Shown piece after piece: positions 8,446-16,496 of a stretch of DNA of 64,000 bases (position 1 is its first letter; the number at the start of each line of letters is the position of its first letter). Position numbers and translations under genes: made by a program. Below the pieces are notes generated by a model. It had not been told where the DNA came from and did no database searches. It was given only the letters and a program-made list of their open reading frames with translations. Source of the stretch: Stella humosa (GTDB lineage: Bacteria; Pseudomonadota; Alphaproteobacteria; ATCC43930; Allostellaceae); the NCBI RefSeq assembly GCF_006738645.1, contig NZ_AP019700.1, positions 570,001 to 634,000 of the forward strand, read 5' to 3'.

Positions 8446-9629
8446 CCCCCCCCGGCCGCGAGGTCTGGATCACGGGCGTCGGCCTCGTCTCGTCGCTGGG
8501 CGAGGGACGTGCCGCGCACATGGCGGCGCTGGCCGATCCCGCCCGCATCGCGGCTGGCCGCGACGGCGGCACCTACAGCCCGTTCCATATCCACCCGATC
8601 CGGGAACTGGCGGTCGACCGCTTCATGCCCCGGCGCGCCGACCAGCGCACCACCGGCCCCTGGATGCATTACGGCATCCACGCCGCCGGGCTGGCGCTGG
8701 AAGAGGCGGGCGTGCTGGGCGATGCTGCGCTGCTGGCGGCGACCCACGTGCTGACGGCGGCCGGCGGCGGCGAGCGCGACATCGCGCTCGACGAGGAGAT
8801 CCTGGCCGAGATCGCGGCGATGGAAGCGCCCGAGGTGCTGATCAACCGGCGCCTGACCGAGGGGCTGCGGCCGACCGCCTTCCTGGCCCAGCTATCGAAC
8901 ATGCTGGCCGGCAACCTGTCGATCGTGCTGGGGCCGGCTGCATCCAGCCGCACCTTCATGGGCGAGGAGTCGGCCGGGGTCGAGGCGCTGCGCGTCGCGT
9001 GGCGCCGGGCGGCGACCGGGCAGGGCGACCTGTTCCTCGTCGCCGCGGCCTACAATTCCCTGCGCGCCGACATGCTGCTGCAGCACCAGACCGGCGGCCG
9101 CCTGCTCCAGGGGCCGTGGCGCGACCTGTGGGACCGGCCGGCCGGCGGCATGTGCCTCGGCAGCATGGGGGCGGCCCTGGTGGTGGAAAGTGCCGACCAC
9201 GCGGTGGCCCGCGGCGCGCGGCCGATCGCGCGGCTGGCCGACATCGCCCATGGCTGGTCCAGGCGCGAGCCGGGCGCCGCCGCGGCCCTGGCCGCCGCAT
9301 CCTGGCCAGACGCGGTTGCGGGCCGGACGCTGGTATTGAGCGGGGCCAGCGGCGCCGGTCCGATCACTGCCGAGGAGAAGGCGTTCCTGGCCGGCCAGGG
9401 TGGCGGCATCGCCGTGCGTGGCACGGCCGCCGCCATCGGCCATGGGGTGGAGGCCTCCTTCGCGGCCAATGTGGCGCTCGGCGCCTGGTGCGCGCAGGCG
9501 CAGTTCGCCTTCCCGCCGCTGTCGGCGGACCCGGTCGAGGTGGTGGCCGGTGCGATAGAGCGGGTCGCGGTGACGGCCTGGGGTGCCCGCCGTGGCGAGG
9601 GGCTGGCCTTGCTGGAGCCCGTCGCATGA
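8442..9629 (+). CDS. Ketosynthase-like FabF2XL lacking the active-site cysteine
   Basis: This 395-residue thiolase-fold protein opens with VWITGVGLVSSLG as KAS II enzymes do. Where the nucleophilic cysteine motif is expected it reads LGPAASSRTFMGEESAG, with no Cys. The NAHGTGT histidine block is also replaced (LSGASGAGPITAEE), while IGHGVEASF keeps the third-site histidine. It is therefore probably not a condensing enzyme on its own but a KS-beta/chain-length-factor-like partner of the intact FabF1XL encoded next. Coupling to both neighbours is tight: ATGA overlaps at 8442-8445 and 9626-9629. This pairing is inferred from type II polyketide KS-alpha/KS-beta heterodimers. Confidence 0.85.
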   Translation: MTPPGREVWITGVGLVSSLGEGRAAHMAALADPARIAAGRDGGTYSPFHIHPIRELAVDRFMPRRADQRTTGPWMHYGIHAAGLALEEAGVLGDAALLAATHVLTAAGGGERDIALDEEILAEIAAMEAPEVLINRRLTEGLRPTAFLAQLSNMLAGNLSIVLGPAASSRTFMGEESAGVEALRVAWRRAATGQGDLFLVAAAYNSLRADMLLQHQTGGRLLQGPWRDLWDRPAGGMCLGSMGAALVVESADHAVARGARPIARLADIAHGWSRREPGAAAALAAASWPDAVAGRTLVLSGASGAGPITAEEKAFLAGQGGGIAVRGTAAAIGHGVEASFAANVALGAWCAQAQFAFPPLSADPVEVVAGAIERVAVTAWGARRGEGLALLEPVA

Positions 9630-10870
9630 CGCGGTCCGTCGCCATCACCGGCACCGGGCTGGTCACGTCGCTGGCCCGCGGCGTCGAGGCGAACTGGACG
9701 GCCTTGCTGGCCGGCTGCTCCGGCATCCGCCGTATCACGCGCTTCCCGGTCGAGGGGCTGAAGGTCACCTTCGGCGGCGCGGTCGACCATATGGGGCTGG
9801 ACGCGCTGCCGGCCAGTGGCCGCTGCCTTGCCATGGGCCAGGCGGTGGCCGCCGAGGCGCTGGCGCAGGCCGGGCTGGCGGGCCAGTCCTTTGCCGGGCC
9901 GCTGGTGCTGGCCCTGCCGCCGGTCGAGATCGAGTGGCCGCAGCGCCGCCGGCTCGCCCACCTGGCGGCGCTGCCGACCTATGCCGGCATGCTGGCGGTG
10001 GCCGATGGCGGGTCGGAAAGCCCGGCCCATGTCGATTTCCTGTTCGCGACCGTGGGCGACCGGCTGGCCGAGGCGTTCGGCACCGAGGGCCCGCCCATCA
10101 CGCTGTCGACGGCCTGTGCCTCGGGGGCGACCGCCATCCAGACGGCCGTCGAGGCGATCCGGCGCGGCGACTGCGAGCGCGCGCTGGTGATCGGCAGCGA
10201 GGGCTCGCTGCAGGTGGAGGCGCTGATCCGCTTCGGCCTGCTGTCGGCCCTGTCGACCCGCAACGACGATCCGGCGGGTGCGGCGCGCCCGTTCGCCCAG
10301 GATCGCGACGGCTTCGTCATGGCCGAAGGGGCAGCCGCCCTGGTGCTGGAACGTGCCGACCTGGCCGATGCCCGCGGCGCGCGGCCGCTGGCCTATGTCC
10401 GGGGCTGCGGCGAGGCGGCCGACACCTTCCACCGCACCCGCAGCAACCCCGACGGCAGCGCCATCGTGCGCGCCATGGCCGGCGCCATCGCCGATGCCGG
10501 GCTGACGCCCGACGACATCGACCATGTGAACGCGCACGGCACCGGCACGCCCGAGAACGACAAGATGGAATGCCTGGCGATGGAACTGGTGTTCGGCGCG
10601 CGCGCCGGCGCCGTGCCCGTCACCGCGAACAAGTCGATGATCGGCCATACGCTGAGTGCGGCGGGCGCCATCGAGGCCGTCGTCTCGGTCCTGTCGCTCG
10701 ACCGCCAGATCCTGCCGCCGACGATCAATCGCGATACGCCCGATCCGGCCATCGCGCTGGACATCGTCAGCGGCGCGGCGCGGCCGGCGGCCGTGCGCAC
10801 CGTCCTTTCCAACTCGTTCGGCTTCGGCGGCCAGAACGTCTCGCTCGTCCTGGGGCTCGACCCGGAATGA
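9626..10870 (+). CDS. 3-oxoacyl-ACP synthase II, FabF1XL type
   Basis: This 414-residue beta-ketoacyl synthase keeps the full catalytic set: Cys164 in STACASGATA, His in VNAHGTGTPEND and His in KSMIGHTLSAAG. FGFGGQN closes the C-terminal core. It should catalyse chain elongation of acyl-AcpXL toward C28, probably as a heterodimer with the cysteine-less FabF2XL encoded immediately upstream. The start ATG overlaps the upstream stop (ATGA, 9626-9629), and its own stop overlaps the next start (10867-10870). A longer open frame upstream is only the shadow of fabF2XL. Confidence 0.92.
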   Translation: MTRSVAITGTGLVTSLARGVEANWTALLAGCSGIRRITRFPVEGLKVTFGGAVDHMGLDALPASGRCLAMGQAVAAEALAQAGLAGQSFAGPLVLALPPVEIEWPQRRRLAHLAALPTYAGMLAVADGGSESPAHVDFLFATVGDRLAEAFGTEGPPITLSTACASGATAIQTAVEAIRRGDCERALVIGSEGSLQVEALIRFGLLSALSTRNDDPAGAARPFAQDRDGFVMAEGAAALVLERADLADARGARPLAYVRGCGEAADTFHRTRSNPDGSAIVRAMAGAIADAGLTPDDIDHVNAHGTGTPENDKMECLAMELVFGARAGAVPVTANKSMIGHTLSAAGAIEAVVSVLSLDRQILPPTINRDTPDPAIALDIVSGAARPAAVRTVLSNSFGFGGQNVSLVLGLDPE

Positions 10871-11592
10871 CGGCGGGCGGCGGGCAGGGCCGGCGCGTGC
10901 TGGTGACCGGCGGCGGCCGCGGCATCGGGGCGGCCATCGTCCGCTGCCTGGCGGACGCCGGCTATGCCGTCGACTATACCCACCGCCGCGAAGCGGGCGC
11001 CGGGCCCGGCCGGCCGATCGCCTGCGACCTGGCCGACCGCGCGGCGGTCGACGCCCTGGCGGAAGCGGGGGCGGGGGCGGGCTATTACGGCTTCGTCCAC
11101 AATGCCGGCCTGACCTACGACCGCCTGGCCGCCATGGTCGACCAGGACCAGGGCGAGGCGGTGATGCAGGTGAATTTCTGGGCGATGACCCGGCTGGTGA
11201 AGGCGCTGGTGCGGCCGATGACGGCGGCCGGCGGCGGCCGCATCGTCCTGGTGGGCTCGGTCGCGGCCCTGGCCGGTGGGCGCGGCAATGCGATCTATGC
11301 CGCTTCCAAGGCGGCCGCGCTGGGCTACATGCGCACGCTCGTGCAGGAGGTCGCGCGCAAGGGCGTGACCGCCAACTATGTGGCCCCCGGCTTCGTCGAC
11401 ACCGAGATGATGGCGGCCTACGGCGCCCATCGCGCGCGGCTGGAGGCGCAGATCCCGGCCGGCCGCTATGCGGCCGCGGGCGACGTGGCGGCGGCGGTGG
11501 GCTTCCTGCTGTCGGACGCCGCCGGCTACGTCAACGGCGCGGTGCTGCCGGTCGATGGCGGGCTGTCGTCGGCGATGGCCGTGCAGCGATAA
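10867..11592 (+). CDS. 3-oxoacyl-ACP reductase, FabG-like SDR
   Basis: The product is a 241-residue classical short-chain dehydrogenase/reductase. TGGGRGIGAAI binds NADP(H), VHNAGLTYDRL is the NNAG-type block, and YAASKAAALG holds the catalytic Tyr and Lys. Ser lies in LVGSVAALAGG, and PVDGG is near the C-terminus. It is translationally coupled to fabF1XL and should reduce the 3-ketoacyl-AcpXL product. As I recall them, rhizobial VLCFA clusters rely on housekeeping FabG, so a dedicated SDR here is a local addition that makes the elongation set self-contained. Confidence 0.88.
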   Translation: MTAGGGQGRRVLVTGGGRGIGAAIVRCLADAGYAVDYTHRREAGAGPGRPIACDLADRAAVDALAEAGAGAGYYGFVHNAGLTYDRLAAMVDQDQGEAVMQVNFWAMTRLVKALVRPMTAAGGGRIVLVGSVAALAGGRGNAIYAASKAAALGYMRTLVQEVARKGVTANYVAPGFVDTEMMAAYGAHRARLEAQIPAGRYAAAGDVAAAVGFLLSDAAGYVNGAVLPVDGGLSSAMAVQR

Positions 11593-11603
11593 AGGGGTCG
11601 ACG

Positions 11604-12632
11604 ATGCAGGCGCTGCGGCTGATGGCCGAACGGCAGCTGGAACTGGTGGAGATGGCCGATCCCCCGCCGCCCGCCGCCGACGAGGTGCAGGTGCGGGTGC
11701 GCGCCGTCGCCCTCAACCATATCGACCTGTGGGGCTTCCGCGGCATGGCATTCGCCAAGCGCACCCTGCCGCTCACGGTCGGCGTCGAGGCGGTGGGCGA
11801 GGTGGCTGCCGTCGGCGCCGATGTCCGCACTCATCGCCCGGGCGACCGCGTGGCGCTCTATGGCGGACGCACCTGCGGGGTGTGCCAGGCCTGCCGCCAG
11901 GGCCGCGACAATCTCTGCGCCGACGTGACGGGGATCGCCGGCTTCCATGTCGACGGCTTCGCGCGCACCGCCTGCAACCTGCCGGCGCGGCTTTGCGTGG
12001 CGATCCCGGACGGGTTGTCCTGGACGGATGCCGCCTGCGCGCCGCTGACCTTCGCCACGGTCGAGCACATGCTGTTCGACAATGCCCGCCTGATGGCCGG
12101 CGAATGGATCCTGATCCATGCCGCCGGCAGCGGCATCGGCTCGGCCGCGATCCGTCTTGCCAAGGACCAGGGCGCCACGGTGATCGCGACGGCGGGCGAC
12201 GACGCCAAGCTGGAAAAGGCGCTGGCGCTGGGCGCCGACCATGTCGTGAACTATCGCACGCAACGGTTCGAGAGCATGGCCCGCCGGCTGACCGGCAAGC
12301 GCGGCGTCGATGTCGTGTTTGAGCATGTCGGCCCCGACACCTGGTCGGGCAGCCTGCTGGCACTCTGCCGCGGCGGCCGGCTCGTCACCTGCGGGTCGAC
12401 GGGCGGCATCCTGGCCGAGACCAACCTGTTCCAGGTCTTCCAGCAGCAACTGCGGATCTTCGGCTCGTTCGGGGCGACGCGGCGGAACGTGCGCGACGTG
12501 CTGGCGCGCATGGCATCCGGCCGGGTCGCAGCCGTGATCGACAGCGTCATTCCGCTCGACCGCTGGTCGGAGGGGCTGACCCGGCTGGAGGAGCGCCGGG
12601 TGTTCGGCAAGATCGTGGTGACGATGCCCTGA
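11604..12632 (+). CDS. Zinc-type MDR oxidoreductase (Adh2XL-like)
   Basis: This 342-residue medium-chain dehydrogenase/reductase has a GroES-like N-terminal half. Its structural-zinc cysteines lie in CGVCQACRQGRDNLC, and its NAD(P)-binding Rossmann motif is HAAGSGIGSAAIRLA. In rhizobial lipid A VLCFA clusters the equivalent gene is called adh2XL and is thought to supply the enoyl reduction or the 27-hydroxylation-linked redox step; the exact role is not established. It starts 11 bp after the SDR stop with gggg as ribosome site and is the last gene of the coupled cluster. Confidence 0.85.
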   Translation: MQALRLMAERQLELVEMADPPPPAADEVQVRVRAVALNHIDLWGFRGMAFAKRTLPLTVGVEAVGEVAAVGADVRTHRPGDRVALYGGRTCGVCQACRQGRDNLCADVTGIAGFHVDGFARTACNLPARLCVAIPDGLSWTDAACAPLTFATVEHMLFDNARLMAGEWILIHAAGSGIGSAAIRLAKDQGATVIATAGDDAKLEKALALGADHVVNYRTQRFESMARRLTGKRGVDVVFEHVGPDTWSGSLLALCRGGRLVTCGSTGGILAETNLFQVFQQQLRIFGSFGATRRNVRDVLARMASGRVAAVIDSVIPLDRWSEGLTRLEERRVFGKIVVTMP

Positions 12633-12639
12633 GCGGACC

Positions 12640-12855
12640 CTACGCGCGCAAACGCGCCGTCAGGGCCGCGGCAACGCCGAAAGCCATGGCCAGCGCTGCC
12701 AGGGCGATTGCCCCGGCCGGGTCCGTGGCGGGTGCCGCCATCGACACGGTGGCGGCATGGGCCGTCGGGTTGGCGAGCGCCGCTGCATTCGCGAACAGGG
12801 CGGCAAGGGCGCTGGCTGCGGCCGGCAGGATGGTGGCGAGGCGGGATGACGGCAT
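12640..12855 (-). CDS. Small hydrophobic membrane protein, function unknown
   Basis: This 71-residue frame on the opposite strand, 7 bp from the end of the MDR gene, encodes two hydrophobic segments (about 8-30 and 46-66) rich in alanine. The third codon positions are strongly G/C like the surrounding genes. A GGAG ribosome site lies 7 nt before the ATG, which is the main reason to accept it. The N-terminal segment could instead be a signal peptide cut near AHA. I do not recognise a family. It could be spurious, since alanine-rich frames are common at this GC content. Confidence 0.45.
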   Translation of the reverse strand: MPSSRLATILPAAASALAALFANAAALANPTAHAATVSMAAPATDPAGAIALAALAMAFGVAAALTARLRA

Positions 12856-12963
12856 GGCTGAACTCCGGTTGCCCGCGTCCGTCGCGCCGGGGCGGCGGTC
12901 GGTTCACCGGATCGGCTTCAGCATCCCTTGCCGCGGACGCGGCCTGCGTGTAGCCATCGAGCC

Positions 12964-14055
12964 ATGATCAGAGCCTTGATCTGCCTTCTCGTCGTCGCCG
13001 TGTGGGCGCCGGCGGCAGCGCAGGCGCCCCGTGGCGCGCCGGCGTTCCACGAGAATCCACCGGCCGCCTATCGCATCCAGATCCCCCCTGGATGGCAGGC
13101 GGTCCCCAATGACGAGGTCGATTTCGCCATGCGCGACGCGCAGGCGGACATGACCCTCTATGTGCGCGTGCTGGAGGGGCCGTTCGGCGACGACCGCGAC
13201 GCCTATCGCGTGCTGACGGAGTTCTTCAAGGGCGATCTCGACTATCTCGTCCTGCGCACCAGCCCCAAGCCGCTGGCGGCGATCGGGCGCGAGGGCTGGA
13301 ACATCGTCATGCGCCGCACCGGCCAGCCGCGGGTGGAGATCGTGACGATCATCCCGCAGCAGCCCAACGGCGAGAGTTCCATCTACTACCATCTGCGGCT
13401 GGAGACCGCGGTTCGGCGGCTGGATGCGCTGGAGAGCGAGATGGACCGCTTGCTGAACGGCTTCCGCATCACGGGCGAGCCGGCGGCCCAGCCGGTGCGG
13501 CCCAAGAGCGACGGCGGCCAGTTCCGCCCGCCGGTGCAGCAGGGGGCGACCCCTGCCAAGCCCGCCGCGCCCGAGGCGCTGCCGGAGCGGCTGGAGGCCT
13601 GGCAGCTAGGCTATGCCCTGCGCTATCCGACCGGGTGGACGGCGGTACGGCTCAACGACTTCACCTATCGCCTGTCGGCGGGGCGGGACGCCGCCAGCCG
13701 CGAGTCGGCCGTCACCATCCAGAACATGGCCAGCACGGCGGCCGGCGGCGCCTACGAAAAGGCCGAGGACGTCGCCGGCGCGTTCCGCAAGCAGATCCTG
13801 GGCCTCGATCCCAAGGCCCAGTTCCGCAACGAGCGCCCCTTCCAGTACAACCGCACCCGCCTGCGCATCGTCGGCACGGAATTCAGCGCCACCTATCGCG
13901 TCGGCGGCAACGAGTGGCGGCAGTGGCAGGTGGTCCTGCCACGGCCCGACGGCAACGCCTTCCACGCCTGGGGCCTGACCGCGCCGGCCGACCGCTTCGA
14001 CGACTATGCACGGGTGGCCGGCGCGATCTTCGAAAGCTGGGCTATCGCCCCCTGA
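12964..14055 (+). CDS. Exported protein with two PsbP/DcrB-like domains
   Basis: This 363-residue protein has a clear signal peptide (MIRALICLLVVAVWAPAAAQA). Two related domains follow, each opening with a Tyr-x-hydrophobic-Pro-x-Gly-Trp pattern: YRIQIPPGWQAV near residue 36 and YALRYPTGWTAV near residue 218. They are joined by a Pro/Ala/Gln-rich linker (about 172-205). The pattern resembles DcrB/PsbP/DUF1795-like exported domains of unknown function. The ATG at 12964 is preferred because the longer frame (from 12928) would add charged residues before the signal peptide. It is convergent with the dehydrogenase gene and ends just before the 30-bp tandem repeat. Confidence 0.7.
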   Translation: MIRALICLLVVAVWAPAAAQAPRGAPAFHENPPAAYRIQIPPGWQAVPNDEVDFAMRDAQADMTLYVRVLEGPFGDDRDAYRVLTEFFKGDLDYLVLRTSPKPLAAIGREGWNIVMRRTGQPRVEIVTIIPQQPNGESSIYYHLRLETAVRRLDALESEMDRLLNGFRITGEPAAQPVRPKSDGGQFRPPVQQGATPAKPAAPEALPERLEAWQLGYALRYPTGWTAVRLNDFTYRLSAGRDAASRESAVTIQNMASTAAGGAYEKAEDVAGAFRKQILGLDPKAQFRNERPFQYNRTRLRIVGTEFSATYRVGGNEWRQWQVVLPRPDGNAFHAWGLTAPADRFDDYARVAGAIFESWAIAP

Positions 14056-14070
14056 GGCGCCTTCTTGCGC

Positions 14071-14180
14071 GCGTCTGCGCGCGGTCCAGCCCCCCAGCGC
14101 GCGTCAGCGCGCGGTCCAGCCCCCCAGCGCGCGTCAGCGCGCGGTCCAGCCCCCCAGCGCGCGTCAGCGCGCGGTCCAGC
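14071..14180. repeat. 30-bp tandem repeat across the bdhA stop codon
   Basis: About 3.7 copies of a 30-bp unit lie head to tail at 14071-14100, 14101-14130, 14131-14160 and the partial copy 14161-14180. They are identical except for gcgtct instead of gcgtca in the outermost unit. The unit carries the last codons (Trp-Thr-Ala-Arg) and TGA of the minus-strand dehydrogenase, so its 3' end has been copied downstream three times. Each unit also contains the mini-hairpin GCGCG-TCAG-CGCGC. There are no spacers, so this is not a CRISPR array. It occupies the gap between the two convergent genes. Confidence 0.9.
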
Positions 14181-14967
14181 CATTATCGATCGGCAGTGCC
14201 GCACCGTTGAAGGACTGCCCGTTCGGCCCGCACAGCAGCAGGGCCAGCGCCCCGATCTCCTCCACCGTCGTGAAACGCTTGGCCGCCTGCGGCGCCAGCA
14301 TGACGTCGCGGATCACCGCCTCGCGGTCGATGCCATGGGTCCGGGCCTGGTCGTCGATCTGCTTCTCGACCAGCGGCGTCCAGACATAGCCGGGGCAGAT
14401 GGCGTTGGCGGTGATGCCGAACTCTGCTCCTTCGAGCGCGGTCGTCTTGGTAAAGCCGAGGACGCCGTGCTTGGCCGCGACATAGGCCGACTTGAACGGC
14501 GAGGCGACGAGGCCGTGGGCCGAGGCGATGTTGACGATGCGGCCCCACTTGCGCGCCTTCATCCCCGGCAGCGCGGCACGCGTCGCGTGGAAGACCGCCG
14601 ACAGGTTGATGGCGATGATGGCGTCCCACTTCTCGATCGGGAAATCCTCGATCGCGGCCACATGCTGGATGCCGGCATTGTTGACCAGGATGTCGACGCC
14701 GCCGCCCAGCTTGTCGGCCGCGAAGTCGAACATGCCGGCGATCTCGGCCGGCTTGCTCATGTCGGCCGGGCAGTGGACGACCTTGACGCCGGCCGAGGTC
14801 GAGAGCTCCTGGACCAGCTCGTCGATCGCCTTGGCATCGCCGAAGCCGTTCAGCAGGATGGCGGCGCCGGCGTCGGCCAGCGCCCGGGCGATGCCCAGCC
14901 CGATGCCGCTGGTGGAGCCGGTGACGATGGCGGTGCGGCCGGCGAGCGGTCGGGTGGATTCGGTCAT
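14164..14967 (-). CDS. bdhA: 3-hydroxybutyrate dehydrogenase (SDR)
   Basis: The product is 267 residues. TGSTSGIGLGIARAL binds NAD, NNAGIQHVAAIEDFP is typical of bacterial 3-hydroxybutyrate dehydrogenases, and the catalytic Ser and Tyr-x3-Lys are in NIASAHG and YVAAKHG. The C-terminus (SFNGAALPIDNGW) also fits. It oxidises 3-hydroxybutyrate to acetoacetate in the cytosol during polyhydroxybutyrate breakdown. The ATG at 14967 is preceded by an aaggagcacc ribosome site. The stop codon lies inside a 30-bp tandem repeat, so mRNA downstream carries three more copies of the gene's end. It is divergent from the MDR gene at 15060. Confidence 0.93.
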   Translation of the reverse strand: MTESTRPLAGRTAIVTGSTSGIGLGIARALADAGAAILLNGFGDAKAIDELVQELSTSAGVKVVHCPADMSKPAEIAGMFDFAADKLGGGVDILVNNAGIQHVAAIEDFPIEKWDAIIAINLSAVFHATRAALPGMKARKWGRIVNIASAHGLVASPFKSAYVAAKHGVLGFTKTTALEGAEFGITANAICPGYVWTPLVEKQIDDQARTHGIDREAVIRDVMLAPQAAKRFTTVEEIGALALLLCGPNGQSFNGAALPIDNGWTAR

Positions 14968-15059
14968 GGGTGCTCCTTCGTGACTGCGACTATAAATCGG
15001 GGCGCGCCGCCGGGCGGGCAAGGGCCGAGGCCGGCCGGCAGGGCATGGGAGGGTTGCGG

Positions 15060-16037
15060 ATGAAGCGGGTGGTGTTCCATGCATTCGGCGAGCCGGGCCA
15101 GGTACTGGCGGTCGAGGACGTGCCCGATCCCGTGCCGGGAGCGGGTGAGGTGCTGGTGCGCATGCGCCTCTGCCCGATCAACCCGGCGGACCTGCTGACC
15201 GTCCGCGGCCTCTACGGCACGCGGCCGCGCCTGCCGGCGGTGCCGGGCTACGAGGGCTTGGGGATCGTGGCAGCCCTGGGCCAGGGCGTGACGGCGCCTG
15301 CCATCGGCACCCGCGTCGTGCCAATGGCCAGCAACGGCACCTGGCAGGAGTTGTGCGTGGCCAAGGCCGCGGCCCTGCTGCCGCTGCCCGACGCGATCGG
15401 CGACGAGAGTGCTGCGCAGTTCGTGGTGAACCCGCTGACGGCGCTGGCGATGGTGGAGGAGCTGGCGACGCGCCCCGGCGACTGGCTGGTGCAGACGGCG
15501 GCCGGCTCCACCCTGGGCCGCATCGTCCTGCAACTGGCCCGCACCAGCGGCTTCCACACCGTGAACCTGGTGCGCCGGCCGGAGCAGGCGGCCGAACTGG
15601 CTGGGCTGGGGGCCGATCTGGCCCTGACGCCTGACGATGGCGAACTGGGCCGCCGGGTGGTGGCGGCCACCGGCGGTGCCACCCTCCTGCGGGCGACCGA
15701 TGCCGCGGGTGGGTCGATGGCGGCCGCGGCCCTGGGGCTGCTGGCACCGGGCGGCACGCTGCTGTCTTACGGCATGATGTCGGGCGAGCCCATCCCGGTC
15801 GACCCCGCGCACCTGGTGTTCCGCGACATCACCGTTCGCGGCTTTTGGCTGACGAACTGGATGCGGCGCGCTGGCGGCGAGCGGCGGGCGGCCCTGATCG
15901 CCCGGCTCGCCGGGCTGATGGGGCAGGGGCTGGTGGTGCCGCCGGTGGCGGCAATCCTGCCGCTGGACCGCATCGCCGAGGCGGTGGCGGCGGCCGAGCG
16001 TCCCGGCCGGGCGGGCAAGGTGCTGCTGTCGGCGTAG
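15060..16037 (+). CDS. MDR-family enoyl/quinone reductase
   Basis: This 325-residue protein contains a GroES-like domain (VEDVPDPVPGAGEVLVRMRLCPINPADLL) and a Rossmann domain with VQTAAGSTLGRIVLQLA. There are no zinc-ligand cysteines, so it belongs to the zinc-free branch of quinone reductases and trans-2-enoyl-CoA (mitochondrial ETR-like) reductases. It probably reduces a C=C bond with NADPH. The ATG at 15060 is chosen over an upstream frame because VVFHAFGEPGQVL is the conserved beginning. Its neighbour bdhA is divergent, and whether the two share a pathway is unknown. Confidence 0.82.
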   Translation: MKRVVFHAFGEPGQVLAVEDVPDPVPGAGEVLVRMRLCPINPADLLTVRGLYGTRPRLPAVPGYEGLGIVAALGQGVTAPAIGTRVVPMASNGTWQELCVAKAAALLPLPDAIGDESAAQFVVNPLTALAMVEELATRPGDWLVQTAAGSTLGRIVLQLARTSGFHTVNLVRRPEQAAELAGLGADLALTPDDGELGRRVVAATGGATLLRATDAAGGSMAAAALGLLAPGGTLLSYGMMSGEPIPVDPAHLVFRDITVRGFWLTNWMRRAGGERRAALIARLAGLMGQGLVVPPVAAILPLDRIAEAVAAAERPGRAGKVLLSA

Positions 16038-16128
16038 GGCCATTCCCTATCGCGCGACGGTAGTGTAACGAATCCGTAGCCGAGCGCGCCTATTGTCGCA
16101 TCGGCCATCGGAGGAGGAAACCGGACCC

Positions 16129-16479
16129 ATGCAGATGTCGGTCGAGAAGCTGTCGGACGCGGTGACGCGGGTGATCCTGTCCGGCGCGCTGGACATCAAG
16201 GGCGCGGCGGAGGTCGAGCTGCCGTTTTCCACCGTCACGGCCAAGAATGAGCGCGTGGTGGTCGACGTGGCCGAGGTGGACTATGTCGCCTCGATCGGCC
16301 TGCGGCTGCTGGTGGGGGCGGCCCGGACGGTGACGCGTCGCGGCGGCCGGCTGGTCCTGTGCAACGCCACGCCCAATGTCACGCGGGTGCTGGAGACCTC
16401 CGGGCTGAGCGGGCTCCTGCCCAATTTTCCCAGCCTACAACTGGCGGTGGCCGCGGCGAGCCAGCCGGCGACCGCGTGA
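16129..16479 (+). CDS. STAS-domain anti-sigma factor antagonist (copy 1)
   Basis: The product is 116 residues, one STAS domain. The likely phosphorylated Ser55 sits in DYVASIGLRLL, the position used by SpoIIAA/RsbV. The gaggagg ribosome site at 16111-16117 selects the ATG at 16129. The next gene, 17 bp on, encodes an RsbW-like kinase, so this is an antagonist/kinase pair of a partner-switching system: unphosphorylated STAS captures the kinase and frees its target. A second such pair with a matching phosphatase lies at 19.8-25.1 kb. Confidence 0.87.
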   Translation: MQMSVEKLSDAVTRVILSGALDIKGAAEVELPFSTVTAKNERVVVDVAEVDYVASIGLRLLVGAARTVTRRGGRLVLCNATPNVTRVLETSGLSGLLPNFPSLQLAVAAASQPATA

Positions 16480-16496
16480 GATAGCGTCCGGCCGCC

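Noticed and set aside
12686-12967. Plus-strand 93-codon frame overlapping the small hydrophobic protein gene
   Set aside because: It lacks a ribosome site and runs into the signal-peptide gene region; the minus-strand frame has GGAG at good spacing.
14071-14180. Repeat array considered as a CRISPR
   Set aside because: The 30-bp units are directly adjacent with no spacers and include the end of a coding gene; no cas genes are present.
14065-15063. Plus-strand open frames through the repeat (RAVQPPSARQ decapeptide repeats)
   Set aside because: They have no ribosome site or homology and are antisense to bdhA; the decapeptide periodicity only reflects the 30-bp DNA repeat.
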